A DNA stretch of 64,000 bases, taken from assembly GCA_902608975.1 (NCBI GenBank), contig CACLQI010000001.1:62001-126000 (forward strand). Reading direction: 5' to 3'. The position numbers were made by a program, and so were the translations under genes. Within the stretch, counting starts at the first letter, position 1; the number at the start of each line of letters is the position of its first letter. This document shows, piece by piece, positions 1 to 8,108 of this stretch. This stretch comes from an uncultured Pelagibacteraceae bacterium. GTDB taxonomy: Bacteria; Pseudomonadota; Alphaproteobacteria; Pelagibacterales; Pelagibacteraceae. The notes below the pieces were generated by a model. That model was not told where the DNA came from. It saw nothing but the letters and a program-made list of their open reading frames with translations, and did no database searches.

Positions 1-414
1 AGTATAGCAAGATTGCAAGAAATAAAATCAGGAAAACTAAAAAATATAATTAAAAAAAACAAAATTTTTGTTGATGGCTCTCATAATGCCCTTGGCGCCA
101 AGGTATTAACAAATTACCTGGACACAATTCATTCAAATAAACATGTTATTATTGGAATGATGGCAAATAAAGATCATGAAAAATATATTAGTTTTTTCAA
201 AAATAAAATACAATCAATAACAACAGTAGATATACCAAATCAACCTAATGCAATAAACGGAGAAAAACTAAAAAATAAAATTAGCGGGTTTGATAATGTT
301 AATTATAAAAAAACTATATTGGAAGCATTAAAATCATTAAAGCTTCAAGAAAAGGATATAGTTTTAATCACTGGCTCACTATACCTTGCTGGAGAAGTTT
401 TAAATTTAAATTAG
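1..414 (+). CDS. folC: Folylpolyglutamate synthase / dihydrofolate synthase, C-terminal part (5' end outside window)
   Basis: The frame is open from base 1, so the gene begins upstream and only about 137 C-terminal residues are seen. The segment VDGSHNALGA matches the conserved D-x-(A/G/S)-H-N element at the start of the Mur ligase-like C-terminal domain of FolC, and the tail ITGSLYLAGEV matches the family's closing V-x-G-S-L-Y-L-x-(A/G) motif. FolC adds glutamate to dihydropteroate and folates in the cytoplasm. The TTG at 13 is internal and not the true start. The TAG stop interlocks with the stop of convergent trxA in the tetranucleotide TTAG (411-414). Confidence 0.9.
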   Translation, partial: SIARLQEIKSGKLKNIIKKNKIFVDGSHNALGAKVLTNYLDTIHSNKHVIIGMMANKDHEKYISFFKNKIQSITTVDIPNQPNAINGEKLKNKISGFDNVNYKKTILEALKSLKLQEKDIVLITGSLYLAGEVLNLN

Positions 415-731
415 AGATTTTCTTTTAAAAAATCTCTCATCTGTTGTTCTGGAAGACCGCCCACTTTTCTTGCAATTTCTTGGCCTTTTTTATACACGAC
501 TACCGTTGGTACTCCCCTGACATTAGCTATACTGGTTGCAGTATTAATCGCATTTTCATCAATATCTGCATAATAAAAATTACCTTTGTCCTTAAATTCG
601 TCTGATAATTTTTCCATAATTGGTTTTAATACCTTACAAGGACCACACCAGCTTGCGCTAAATTGTAAAATAGAAACATCTTCATTTTTAATTTTTGCAT
701 CAAAATCTTCATCTTTAAAATCATTTATCAT
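411..731 (-). CDS. trxA: Thioredoxin
   Basis: This 106-residue protein is the usual length for a single-domain thioredoxin. It carries the WCGPC active site (C29 and C32) and the conserved cis-proline segment GVPTVVV near residue 75. It is a cytoplasmic dithiol-disulfide oxidoreductase that passes electrons from thioredoxin reductase to ribonucleotide reductase, peroxiredoxins and other targets. Its stop overlaps the folC stop by 4 nt, and exonuclease I follows upstream on the same strand after a 35-nt gap. No signal peptide is seen. Confidence 0.96.
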   Translation of the reverse strand: MINDFKDEDFDAKIKNEDVSILQFSASWCGPCKVLKPIMEKLSDEFKDKGNFYYADIDENAINTATSIANVRGVPTVVVYKKGQEIARKVGGLPEQQMRDFLKENL

Positions 732-766
732 ATATACTTATGTATTTAGTTAATTAAAAAAGTCAA

Positions 767-2197
767 CTAAACATTTTGATATTTTTTTTCAATTGACATT
801 ACAAAATTATTTAACTGATCAAGAAATTTTAATTTATCTTTGTCATTATCGTTAGAATATTTTTCCCTCAAATTGTCGCACTCATAATAAAATTCTTTAC
901 ATGTCCACCATTTTTCTTTCTTTTCACTCAGTATTCTATTTGCTATTTCTCTTTTAATACTTTTTAACATTCCTTCAGGTAGAATTTCTGGTGATTCTTG
1001 AAATATAATTTTTTTTCCAAAACCAACAAGTCTTTCATCTTCAAATTTATCTAATAAACTTAATTTTTCTTTCCAAGGTGCTGCATGCCATTTTGGAAAA
1101 AGTGCTGTATCTTTATTTGAAGTAAATCGATTATATATACTTTCTTCAGCTAAAATGTCTTCTTGTGATTTTGATTGTTCTTTTTCTTCAGCAATATCTC
1201 TTAGTGCAATCATGATATTTTGAGAAAATTTTTCATTACTTCTAACTATTTCTGCTCTTTTTTTAATAATATTTATGTCCATAGCATTATAAGGTTCTTC
1301 TTTCATTCCATAGGTTGAGTCTAAAATAATTGGAGCTTTATTTGACCTTATAGTTCGTAAAAACTTTGGAGATTTTTTCATTTCTAATTTAAGGTCATTA
1401 ATTGATAAATTTAGTAATGGCTCAACATCTACTCTAAGATCAACTGCTTGCCCCCATTGGTAAATTGGATGAATACAATGTTTAGGATGAAGTGGAGCAC
1501 ATAGATATAGTCTTGATTTTCCATAAAAATATTCATTTAATGTAAAGATCTTTTCTTTTTTAAATATTGTTTCAGTATCTAGCCTATTTGAAGTTTTAAG
1601 AAATGAGCCCCATGTTTCAGGTTGTTTTTTCTTAATTAATGACAATATTTTCATTGTTAATTCAGCATCAAATAAAGCCGAATGAGCTCCCGAAGCCTCA
1701 AATCCATTCATTCTAGATAGAGACTCTAACTTCATAACTGCGTTGCCTTTTTCATTTATCTCTGTTTTTAGAATATTTTTATCTACTGCATATGCTGCTC
1801 TTGCAATATTAAGGCCATCATGTCTTTTATTTGGTGAGGCATTAGTAATATAAGGATATCTAATTCCTTTAAAAAACTCTTTTCTTATCATTTCATCATC
1901 AAAACCAATATTTGACCAACCTAAAAAAATTGCAGGACTCCATTTTTTAAATATTTTTTCAACTTCACCCAACATTTGATAGTGGCTTAAATTGGCTTTT
2001 GTTAGTAAATCCACTCCTGTCTTATTGACAATCAAGGCCATAGCTTGAGGTATTTCGCCCTCTGGTAATCTACATCTAAAATTAAATCGATCTTTTTCTA
2101 CAAAATTTTCATCAACTAGAATTCCACCTATTTCGATTATACTTCCAAAGGAAGTTGATGATGACGAGCTTTCCACGTCCCAAATAGCTAAGTTCAA
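767..2197 (-). CDS. sbcB: Exodeoxyribonuclease I
   Basis: The 476-residue protein has the length and layout of ExoI, a 3'-5' single-strand DNA exonuclease of recombination and mismatch repair. The DEDDh catalytic residues are visible: D7 and E9 in the first motif (IWDVES), D100/D101 in NIGFDDEMIRKEFF, and H172 plus D177 in GAHSALFDAE. The SH3-like and C-terminal helical parts follow, with recognisable alignment to E. coli ExoI (for example YLCAPLHPKH and the IYNRF segment). It is the 5'-most gene of a run with a PD-(D/E)XK nuclease and RmuC on the same strand, suggesting a DNA-end processing neighbourhood. Confidence 0.93.
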   Translation of the reverse strand: MNLAIWDVESSSSSTSFGSIIEIGGILVDENFVEKDRFNFRCRLPEGEIPQAMALIVNKTGVDLLTKANLSHYQMLGEVEKIFKKWSPAIFLGWSNIGFDDEMIRKEFFKGIRYPYITNASPNKRHDGLNIARAAYAVDKNILKTEINEKGNAVMKLESLSRMNGFEASGAHSALFDAELTMKILSLIKKKQPETWGSFLKTSNRLDTETIFKKEKIFTLNEYFYGKSRLYLCAPLHPKHCIHPIYQWGQAVDLRVDVEPLLNLSINDLKLEMKKSPKFLRTIRSNKAPIILDSTYGMKEEPYNAMDINIIKKRAEIVRSNEKFSQNIMIALRDIAEEKEQSKSQEDILAEESIYNRFTSNKDTALFPKWHAAPWKEKLSLLDKFEDERLVGFGKKIIFQESPEILPEGMLKSIKREIANRILSEKKEKWWTCKEFYYECDNLREKYSNDNDKDKLKFLDQLNNFVMSIEKKYQNV

Positions 2198-2310
2198 AAT
2201 TACTCCTTATATTTTATGCTATCTGTTTGGGGAATTTTTTTAAGAAACTCGCATCTAAACAAGTAGCAAAGTTGTTTTGTTAATATATTAATTTTTGTTA
2301 AAGTCAAATT

Positions 2311-2994
2311 CTATCTTCCAATTATTTGATAAAATTGTTCTACTTTTTCAAGAAATTTATTTTGATAATTTTTAAGTTCATTTTCTTCAATTTTAAAATC
2401 TTGGAACAGTCTATCAACAGTGCAGATCAATATTACCCCTTGTGTTATTTTAGAATTATACACGGTGTTATGTGCTAAAGAATAAGCCCCGATTTGCAAA
2501 AAATAATCTTCAATATATTCTTCCTTTTTAGGCTTGTTACTTTGTTTGAAATCTAAAATAGTCTCTTTTCCTTCATAAACTCCAATACAGTCTGCGGTAC
2601 CAGCGTATTTTCCTGGATAATATACGGTCGCTTCAGCTCCCCAAATTTCTGTAAGTTTATTTTTTAATCCATTATCAATAATTTCAACTGCCATTTTTTT
2701 TGATTTATTTTCTTCGTCTAATAGGTCTAAATTAAATTTACCTAATAAAAATTGCTCTATATAAGAATGCATGGAACTTCCTCTGCTTGATGCTTCATTC
2801 TTGATCTTCTCGGCCTCTTTGTGACCTACTCTCTCTTTCCACGCTTCTATTGCAGCTTTATCTTCTTCACTTTGAGTTGCTTTAAGAATACTTGTAACAC
2901 TGGGTAAATTTGAACCATCCAAGTTATAATGTCTTGATCCATTAACAATAGAACGAGTTGACTTTGGGTACGTAAATTTATTATTCCATTCCAT
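2311..2994 (-). CDS. PD-(D/E)XK (RecB/MGME1-like) exonuclease
   Basis: The protein shows PD-(D/E)XK nuclease elements: a RGSSMH motif (H76 from the chosen start), a Glu in AEATVY near residue 122, an acidic residue in YAGTADCIG (D135), and the D-x-K motif in ILDFKQ (D148, K150). The order and spacing resemble the single-strand exonuclease MGME1 and phage RecB-like nucleases. The open frame reaches 3075, but that would overlap rmuC by 44 nt; the ATG at 2994 is preferred because it sits just before the family-like segment RHYNLDG..LPSVTSIL. The substrate is inferred to be DNA; the specific role is unknown. Confidence 0.72.
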   Translation of the reverse strand: MEWNNKFTYPKSTRSIVNGSRHYNLDGSNLPSVTSILKATQSEEDKAAIEAWKERVGHKEAEKIKNEASSRGSSMHSYIEQFLLGKFNLDLLDEENKSKKMAVEIIDNGLKNKLTEIWGAEATVYYPGKYAGTADCIGVYEGKETILDFKQSNKPKKEEYIEDYFLQIGAYSLAHNTVYNSKITQGVILICTVDRLFQDFKIEENELKNYQNKFLEKVEQFYQIIGR

Positions 2995-3031
2995 ACACTT
3001 GTTTATAAAAGTATTTGGATTAAATTTAAAA

Positions 3032-4096
3032 TTAATTTTTAAGCTGTTTTGAACGTTCTGCAAATTTCTCCACATTTTCTGTCTTAGCAGCTATTTCAAC
3101 TTGCTCGGGATCTTTTATACTTTCTAAAGTTCTAGTAATCGATCTAGCGTCTGTGCCAAATGTATCTACAACTTTCATAGCCTCTTCTAATTTTTTTCGA
3201 AGCACAATTACATTGTCAAAATGTTTTGAAAATCTTGTACTGATTGTTTTTAGGTGATTATAAATTTCTGTTGCGCCCTTTTGGACTTTTAATGACTGAA
3301 ATCCCATATGTAATGATTGCAAATAAGCTGAAAGAGTATTTGGACCCATGATTACAATTTTGTATTTTTTCATCAATTCTTGAGTTAATAATTCTTTGCT
3401 ACTTGGATCTTGATAGTCAGTTAATTCTTTGTATAAACTCTCAGTTGGAGCATATACAATTCCAAAATCTGTAGTTTTTGGTGGAACGATATATTTTTCA
3501 TTCACGCTTTTAGCTTTTTCTTTAAAGGCCTTAGCTAATTTTGTTCTAGCATCTGCCATTGCTTTTTTATCATCTGCCTGATGAGCGTCATCTATTGCTT
3601 TAAATCTTTCTACTGGAAAATGACTATCTACCGGAACCAATACGTCTCCCTGAAGCTTGATGGCAAACTCTACATTTTCTGAAGTATCCTCTTTCATCTT
3701 AGCATTTGAAATGAATTGAGAAGCAGGTAATAAATCTTTTAACAAAGATGCCAAACTAAACTCGGCCAAGGTTCCATATTTTTTAACCCCGGCTAAAATC
3801 TTAGTAATCCCCTCTTGGCTTTTATTTAAATTTTCAACTTGTGTATTAAAAGCGGAAACTTTTTCATTAACTGATGTTAAAGTTTGAGTCATGTCTCTTG
3901 TCACGTCTTTGGATAAACTATTAAAAGAAGTAGACATACTATTAAATGAATTGTTGATACTTTCTTTTAAAATATTAAGTTCTTGAGTGTTATCTTTTGG
4001 TTCTTCTTTGTTTTTACGCTGAACAAGCAATAAGTAAATAACAACACCTATTAGTATTAAAATTATGTACGATAACGAATCTTGCATAAGTGACAA
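3032..4096 (-). CDS. rmuC: RmuC family DNA recombination protein
   Basis: One N-terminal membrane segment (about residues 9-24) is followed by a coiled-coil stretch (about 35-95) and the conserved RmuC domain, including GDVLVPVDSHFPVERF, FGIVYAPTESLYKEL and VIMGPNTLSAYLQSL. Members of this family are thought to be nuclease-like (restriction endonuclease fold) proteins that limit DNA rearrangements; biochemistry is thin. The 354-residue length is a little short compared with the 475 of E. coli, mainly in the coiled coil. It lies directly upstream of the PD-(D/E)XK nuclease and 14 nt downstream of the hisG stop codon on the same strand. Confidence 0.88.
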   Translation of the reverse strand: MSLMQDSLSYIILILIGVVIYLLLVQRKNKEEPKDNTQELNILKESINNSFNSMSTSFNSLSKDVTRDMTQTLTSVNEKVSAFNTQVENLNKSQEGITKILAGVKKYGTLAEFSLASLLKDLLPASQFISNAKMKEDTSENVEFAIKLQGDVLVPVDSHFPVERFKAIDDAHQADDKKAMADARTKLAKAFKEKAKSVNEKYIVPPKTTDFGIVYAPTESLYKELTDYQDPSSKELLTQELMKKYKIVIMGPNTLSAYLQSLHMGFQSLKVQKGATEIYNHLKTISTRFSKHFDNVIVLRKKLEEAMKVVDTFGTDARSITRTLESIKDPEQVEIAAKTENVEKFAERSKQLKN

Positions 4097-4110
4097 GATA
4101 GTAAAATAAA

Positions 4111-4800
4111 TTACTTGCTTAGCAAGTTTATAATTTTTTTTATTCCTGTTTTTTTTAAACTAAGCTTTGATAACATTAAACAGGCTTGTGATTTTAGAAT
4201 TTCACCGTCTTTTAACGCTCTTAAATTATTTGCTTTTAGTGTTGCTCCTGTGCTGGTTATGTCTGAAATTGCTTCTGCTGTGCCTGTAAATGGAGCAACT
4301 TCTGTACTTCCTAAACTTTTAACTAGTTGAAATTGTGTTACTCCTTTTGAATATAAAAATTGCCTAGTTAAATTTGGATATTTTGTTGCAATTCTTAAAA
4401 GTTTTTTTTTTTTCTTTTTAAATTCATCAGCCACCTCATCTAAATCTAATAAAGTTTGAACATCTATCCATAAATCTGGAATTGCTAAAACTAAATTTGC
4501 ATTACCAAAATTATATCGTTTATTTATCAAAATTTTATTTTGCGTATTAATTTCACTTTCTTTAAATAAATCGTATCCTGAAAAACCAATATCAATGTTA
4601 CCAAATGATAATTGTTCAATACACTCTCTCGCATGTAAATAAATGATTTTAACATTGGGAAGTTTTTTAATATATCCAAACAAATCTCTCTCACCTCTTT
4701 CAGAGTGAATTTTTAATTTATTTTTTTTAAATATATTAATTGTGTCATGCTTTAATCTTCCCTTAGATGGAAGTCCGATATTAATAATATTTTTAGTCAT
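4111..4800 (-). CDS. hisG: ATP phosphoribosyltransferase, short-form catalytic subunit
   Basis: First enzyme of histidine synthesis, joining ATP and PRPP. The 229 residues correspond to the short HisG form, which lacks the C-terminal histidine-binding regulatory domain and needs HisZ. Family segments are clear: GLPSKGRL at the N-terminus, IDIGFSGYDL, and the PRPP-binding region around residues 170-180 (APFTGTAEAISDITSTG). It overlaps hisZ by 8 nt, so the two subunits are likely translationally coupled. Confidence 0.96.
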   Translation of the reverse strand: MTKNIINIGLPSKGRLKHDTINIFKKNKLKIHSERGERDLFGYIKKLPNVKIIYLHARECIEQLSFGNIDIGFSGYDLFKESEINTQNKILINKRYNFGNANLVLAIPDLWIDVQTLLDLDEVADEFKKKKKKLLRIATKYPNLTRQFLYSKGVTQFQLVKSLGSTEVAPFTGTAEAISDITSTGATLKANNLRALKDGEILKSQACLMLSKLSLKKTGIKKIINLLSK

Positions 4801-5848
4801 ATAAATTCATGTTTACTGCAGCGCCTACTGCAGAAACTTTTCTAAATCCTAAATTAGTAGTTAATTGATCATATCTTCCACCTGATATAAAAGTTTTAAA
4901 CTTTGATTTAATTTTAATATCTATGGAAAAAATCATTGAACTATAAAACTCAACTTCTCTACCATTAGAGGCTGAAAATTCTATTTTTAAATTCTTATTA
5001 TTATTTTTACTTAAAGGAAAAAAATCTTTTCCAACAACAATATTAATTCTATTTTTTTTAAAAAATGAATTTAAAATTTTTGGAGCTTTTTCTAATGGAC
5101 ATTTTATTTTTAAAAATTGTCTTATAATATTTGTATTCTTTTTTCCTGTTGAAGATTTTCTTGGATCATTAACCTTCATGTTGAACCTTTCCAATACTTC
5201 CTTATAGGTTCTTCCAGCAATAACTTTATTTTGATTTTCTTTTCTCATTTTCTTATTTCTTGATTTATCTACTTCAACAAATATTGGATCAATGTCCAAA
5301 TTTGTTTCTAATCTTTTTAATAATTCGTTAAAATAATTTTCATTCCAATAGTATCTTTTAAGTCTATTTTTCCATCTTCTTGGAATATCTAATTTATCAA
5401 TTATTAAATTAAATAATTCAACATTTCCAATTTTCAAAATTGACTTTTTTGTATCAACATTTTTTAAAATTTTTAAAGAAGTATCTATAATTTCTTTATC
5501 GTCTTTTTGTTTATTTTTTGATCCTAAAATTTCATAACCAATTTGGTTTTTTATTATACTGTCTTTTTTTTTATAGGTTTTTCTGAAAGCTTCGCCGCTA
5601 TAAAAAACTTTTTCTCTATAATCTTTTTTATTTTGTATAAACCTTATTACTGAAGAAATTGTTAGATCGGGTCGCAAGCAAAGTTCCTTGCCATTTAAAT
5701 CATAAAATGAAAATAGAAATTTTTTAAAACTCTCACCTGATCTTTGAAGGATATATTTTGTTTCAAGAACCGGATCTAATATAATATTATTAAAACCCTT
5801 AGATTTAATTGATCTAAGAATTTTTTCAGATAATTTTTTTGATTTCAT
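4793..5848 (-). CDS. hisZ: ATP phosphoribosyltransferase regulatory subunit
   Basis: A paralogue of the class II HisRS catalytic domain that has lost tRNA charging and forms the regulatory partner of short HisG. Class II-type segments remain: the motif 2-like stretch ELCLRPDLTISSVIRFI and the FISGGRYDQL segment near the C-terminus. The 351-residue length fits the family. It sits between hisS (23-nt overlap) and hisG (8-nt overlap), giving the order tRNA-His, hisS, hisZ, hisG. Several charged insertions (for example a lysine/asparagine-rich stretch near residue 190-220) look lineage-specific. Confidence 0.9.
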   Translation of the reverse strand: MKSKKLSEKILRSIKSKGFNNIILDPVLETKYILQRSGESFKKFLFSFYDLNGKELCLRPDLTISSVIRFIQNKKDYREKVFYSGEAFRKTYKKKDSIIKNQIGYEILGSKNKQKDDKEIIDTSLKILKNVDTKKSILKIGNVELFNLIIDKLDIPRRWKNRLKRYYWNENYFNELLKRLETNLDIDPIFVEVDKSRNKKMRKENQNKVIAGRTYKEVLERFNMKVNDPRKSSTGKKNTNIIRQFLKIKCPLEKAPKILNSFFKKNRINIVVGKDFFPLSKNNNKNLKIEFSASNGREVEFYSSMIFSIDIKIKSKFKTFISGGRYDQLTTNLGFRKVSAVGAAVNMNLYD

Positions 5849-7160
5849 CAGCTAAATTTTCAATTTTTATAGACGACTCATTCCCAGTTTTAAGATTTCT
5901 TAATTTTACTTCACTTTTTTTTATTTCATCTTCGCCGTAGAAAATTACAAATGGAGATTCTATTTTATTTGCATATTCCATTTGCTTTTTTAAATTACCC
6001 TCGCCTGGATAAATCTCTGAACTAATATTGGCCTCTCGAAGCTTATTTAAAATTTCAACATATCCTTTCGTTTTACTTTTATCAAAAACACATATAACCC
6101 CGGGTCTAATGGGTTTTATATTGAAATCTTTTTTTTGCATTAAAGCAAAAACAAGCCTATCAAGACCAATTGATATTCCGGTTGCAGGACAGTCAATATT
6201 CCCAAAATTACTTACAAGATTGTCATACCTACCTCCTCCACCTATTGATCCAAATTGAATTATTTGCCCTTTCAAATTTTTTACTTCAAAATTTAAATTA
6301 ACTTCAAAAATAGGTCCTGTGTAATATTCAAGGCCTCTTATAACTGACGGATCAAATTTATAATTTTTAAATTTGTAGGCTTCAAATATTTTTATGATCT
6401 CTAAAACATCCTCACTATCTGATGTTTTGCTATCTAAAGCTTTTTCAATTATTTTGATTTGATCACTGTTAAGATTTGCACCCTTTGTATAATCTCCTGA
6501 TTTATCTTTTCTACCTTGTTCAAGAAGTTTTTTCGCTTCATCCCATCCAAGTCTATCAATTTTATCAAGAGCACGAAGTGTAATTGATATTTGATCTTTC
6601 GACTCAATTTTTAATTTTTCAAACAATTTGTCTGTAAATTTTCTAGAAGAAATTTTAACTATATAGTCAGCTTTACTAAGTCCACATCTTTCTAATACTT
6701 CAGATATTAATATACAAAGTTCAGCGTCAGCTTGTAAATTTTTTGTTCCCACATAATCTGCATCGAATTGAAGAAATTCTCTATACCTTCCAGGTCCAGG
6801 CTTTTCGTTTCTCCAGACGGTTCCTAATTGATAGCGTTTAAAGGGTTTTGGAATTTCATTAAAATTTTTTGCGACATATCTTGCTAAAGGAGCTGTTAGA
6901 TCATATCGAAGAGACAACCATTTATTTTCATCTTGAAAAGAAAAAACTCCATCACCTGGTCTATCTTTATCTGGCAAAAACTTTCCAATACTATCCGTAT
7001 ACTCAAAACTTGGAGTTTCGAGATACTGAAATCCATACTTAATCATTACCTCTTTAATATTAGAAATTACAAAATCTCTAATTAGCAGTTCTTTTTCTTG
7101 TCTATCTTCAAAACCTGAGGGTAATTCCTTCGAAGGTTTTAATTTTTTTTCTTTTTTCAT
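5826..7160 (-). CDS. hisS: Histidyl-tRNA synthetase (eukaryote/archaea-like type)
   Basis: Class II synthetase charging tRNA-His. The frame is open to 7226, but that part lies inside tRNA-His; the ATG at 7160 gives a 444-residue protein and begins 4 nt after the tRNA's CCA. Motifs seen: LSLRYDLTAPLARYVA, motif 2 with R-x-E around GPGRYREFLQFDADYVG, the HisA-type RGLEYYTGPIFEV, and IGGGGRYDNL. The LRYDLT form, rather than the LRPEGT of common bacterial HisRS, is the eukaryote/archaea-like version known from most alphaproteobacteria, where it goes with a tRNA-His lacking encoded G-1. An anticodon-binding domain closes the protein. Confidence 0.95.
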   Translation of the reverse strand: MKKEKKLKPSKELPSGFEDRQEKELLIRDFVISNIKEVMIKYGFQYLETPSFEYTDSIGKFLPDKDRPGDGVFSFQDENKWLSLRYDLTAPLARYVAKNFNEIPKPFKRYQLGTVWRNEKPGPGRYREFLQFDADYVGTKNLQADAELCILISEVLERCGLSKADYIVKISSRKFTDKLFEKLKIESKDQISITLRALDKIDRLGWDEAKKLLEQGRKDKSGDYTKGANLNSDQIKIIEKALDSKTSDSEDVLEIIKIFEAYKFKNYKFDPSVIRGLEYYTGPIFEVNLNFEVKNLKGQIIQFGSIGGGGRYDNLVSNFGNIDCPATGISIGLDRLVFALMQKKDFNIKPIRPGVICVFDKSKTKGYVEILNKLREANISSEIYPGEGNLKKQMEYANKIESPFVIFYGEDEIKKSEVKLRNLKTGNESSIKIENLADEIKKII

Positions 7161-7164
7161 TTTT

Positions 7165-7241
7165 TGGTACACGGGGACAGATTCGAACTGTCGACCTTCG
7201 GTTCCACAAACCGCTGCTCTAACCAACTGAGCTACCCGTGC
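7165..7241 (-). tRNA. tRNA-His (GTG), no encoded G-1
   Basis: A 77-nt cloverleaf with encoded CCA (7165-7167). Arms: acceptor GCACGGG with CCCGTGT, D-stem GCTC/GAGC, anticodon loop TTGTGGA with anticodon GTG, T-loop TTCGAAT. The base before G1 is A, the discriminator is A73 and pair 1-72 is G-U, so the near-universal G-1:C73 of bacterial tRNA-His is absent. The foot of the anticodon stem is a G-A mismatch. It lies immediately upstream of hisS and is probably co-transcribed with it. Confidence 0.95.
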
Positions 7242-7420
7242 TCCTTTTATTGTTTTATACTAATTGTGGATAAAATTAAATTTATTATATAGTTAAATAG
7301 CTAGCTTGCAGCCAGCATGAAAATGATGTCTGTGTGAATTGAATGATATTTGTATTTTTTTAATCATCGCCTTTTAAATAACACTTATTTTCATAAATGC
7401 AAGTAAGAGTTTGCATAGGA

Positions 7421-7450
7421 ATAAAAAAGCTTTTTTAAAGCTTTTAAAAT
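7421..7450 (-). terminator. Probable terminator hairpin downstream of cspA
   Basis: Read on the minus strand, AAAAGCTTT and AAAGCTTTT form a 9-bp stem around a 3-nt loop and are followed by TTAT. The whole is enclosed by a second perfect inverted repeat, ATAGGAAT/ATTCCTAT (7415-7422 and 7449-7456). It starts about 29 nt after the cspA stop. The stem is AT-rich and the U-run is short, so function is an inference. Confidence 0.5.
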
Positions 7451-7478
7451 TCCTATACAATAATTTAGTGAAATAATA

Positions 7479-7691
7479 TTAGTCGATTTTTTTTAGATTA
7501 ACTGCAGATGGACCTTTTTCTCCATCTTCTACTGAAAATTCCAAAGAATCTCCTTCATTCAAAAAACGTAGCCCTGCATCACGTACTGCGCTTGCATGAA
7601 CAAAAACATCTTTTTCTTTATCTTCTCTTTCAATAAACCCGTAGCCCTTCTTGCCGTTGAACCACTTTACTTTTCCTTTTAGTGTACTCAT
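7479..7691 (-). CDS. cspA: Cold-shock domain protein
   Basis: This 70-residue protein is one cold-shock (OB-fold) domain with RNP1 KGYGFI (residues 15-20) and RNP2 VFVH (29-32) plus the leading [10 protein letters not shown] aromatic patch. It binds single-stranded RNA and DNA and acts as an RNA chaperone. It is monocistronic here: a hairpin follows at 7415-7456 and an inverted repeat lies in its upstream leader at 7727-7743. Which paralogue of the csp family it is cannot be decided from sequence alone. Confidence 0.95.
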   Translation of the reverse strand: MSTLKGKVKWFNGKKGYGFIEREDKEKDVFVHASAVRDAGLRFLNEGDSLEFSVEDGEKGPSAVNLKKID

Positions 7692-7726
7692 ACTTTTTAT
7701 TTACTCTTTCTTTTGTTGTTTAACTT

Positions 7727-7743
7727 AAGCTAAAATTTAGCTT
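7727..7743. promoter_or_regulatory. Inverted repeat in the cspA upstream region
   Basis: AAGCTAAA and TTTAGCTT form a perfect 8-bp inverted repeat around one central A, 36 nt upstream of the cspA start. It could be a hairpin in the cspA leader RNA or a small operator. Only the symmetry is seen; no function is shown. Confidence 0.3.
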
Positions 7744-7810
7744 GCCAGTAAGTATTAGATTTTACAATTGATTGCAAGATTAATTAAATCTATATTTTTT
7801 GTTAAAACAG

Positions 7811-7885
7811 TGGTGCCTCGGGAAGGATTCGCACCTCCGACACAAGCCTTTTCAGGGCTCTGCTCTACTCCTGAGCTACCGAGGC
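7811..7885 (-). tRNA. tRNA-Phe (GAA)
   Basis: A 75-nt cloverleaf with encoded CCA (7811-7813). Acceptor GCCTCGG pairs with CCGAGGC, discriminator is A, the anticodon stem is GAGCC/GGCTT and the loop CTGAAAA gives anticodon GAA. T-loop is TGCGAAT, so position 54 is T and 55 is G, slightly off the usual TTC. It sits 5 nt downstream of the infA stop. Confidence 0.93.
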
Positions 7886-7890
7886 ATTTA

Positions 7891-8106
7891 TTAAAATCTA
7901 AAAATAATTCTACCTTTTGTGAGATCATAGGGTGTTACTTCTACAGTAACATTGTCGCCTTGCAGTACACGAATTCTATTTTTTCTTAACTTTCCTGCTG
8001 TGTGTGCTGTTACAATATGATTATTTTCTAATTGTACCCTAAACATAGCATTAGGTAGCAAATCAATAACCTTGCCTTTAAACTCCAATAAGTCTTGTTT
8101 TGACAA
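7891..8106 (-). CDS. infA: Translation initiation factor IF-1
   Basis: The 71-residue OB-fold protein has the full IF-1 signature, from [21 protein letters not shown] through [19 protein letters not shown] to [13 protein letters not shown]. It binds the ribosomal A site during initiation. It is 2 nt downstream of hisD on the same strand and is followed by tRNA-Phe, so hisD, infA and the tRNA may share a transcript. Confidence 0.97.
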   Translation of the reverse strand: MSKQDLLEFKGKVIDLLPNAMFRVQLENNHIVTAHTAGKLRKNRIRVLQGDNVTVEVTPYDLTKGRIIFRF

Positions 8107-8108
8107 AA

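Noticed and set aside
2994-3075. Long N-terminus of the PD-(D/E)XK nuclease overlapping rmuC
   Set aside because: The extra 27 residues would read through rmuC coding sequence and precede the family start; the ATG at 2994 is preferred.
7161-7226. Upstream 22-codon extension of hisS
   Set aside because: It lies inside tRNA-His; the ATG at 7160 is the sensible start and matches family length.
7242-7478. The longest gene-free stretch as a possible small RNA gene
   Set aside because: Apart from the hairpin after cspA I see no conserved RNA motif, promoter or cloverleaf.
7768-7989. Plus-strand open frame over tRNA-Phe and infA
   Set aside because: It is antisense to a clear tRNA and to IF-1 and has no family features.
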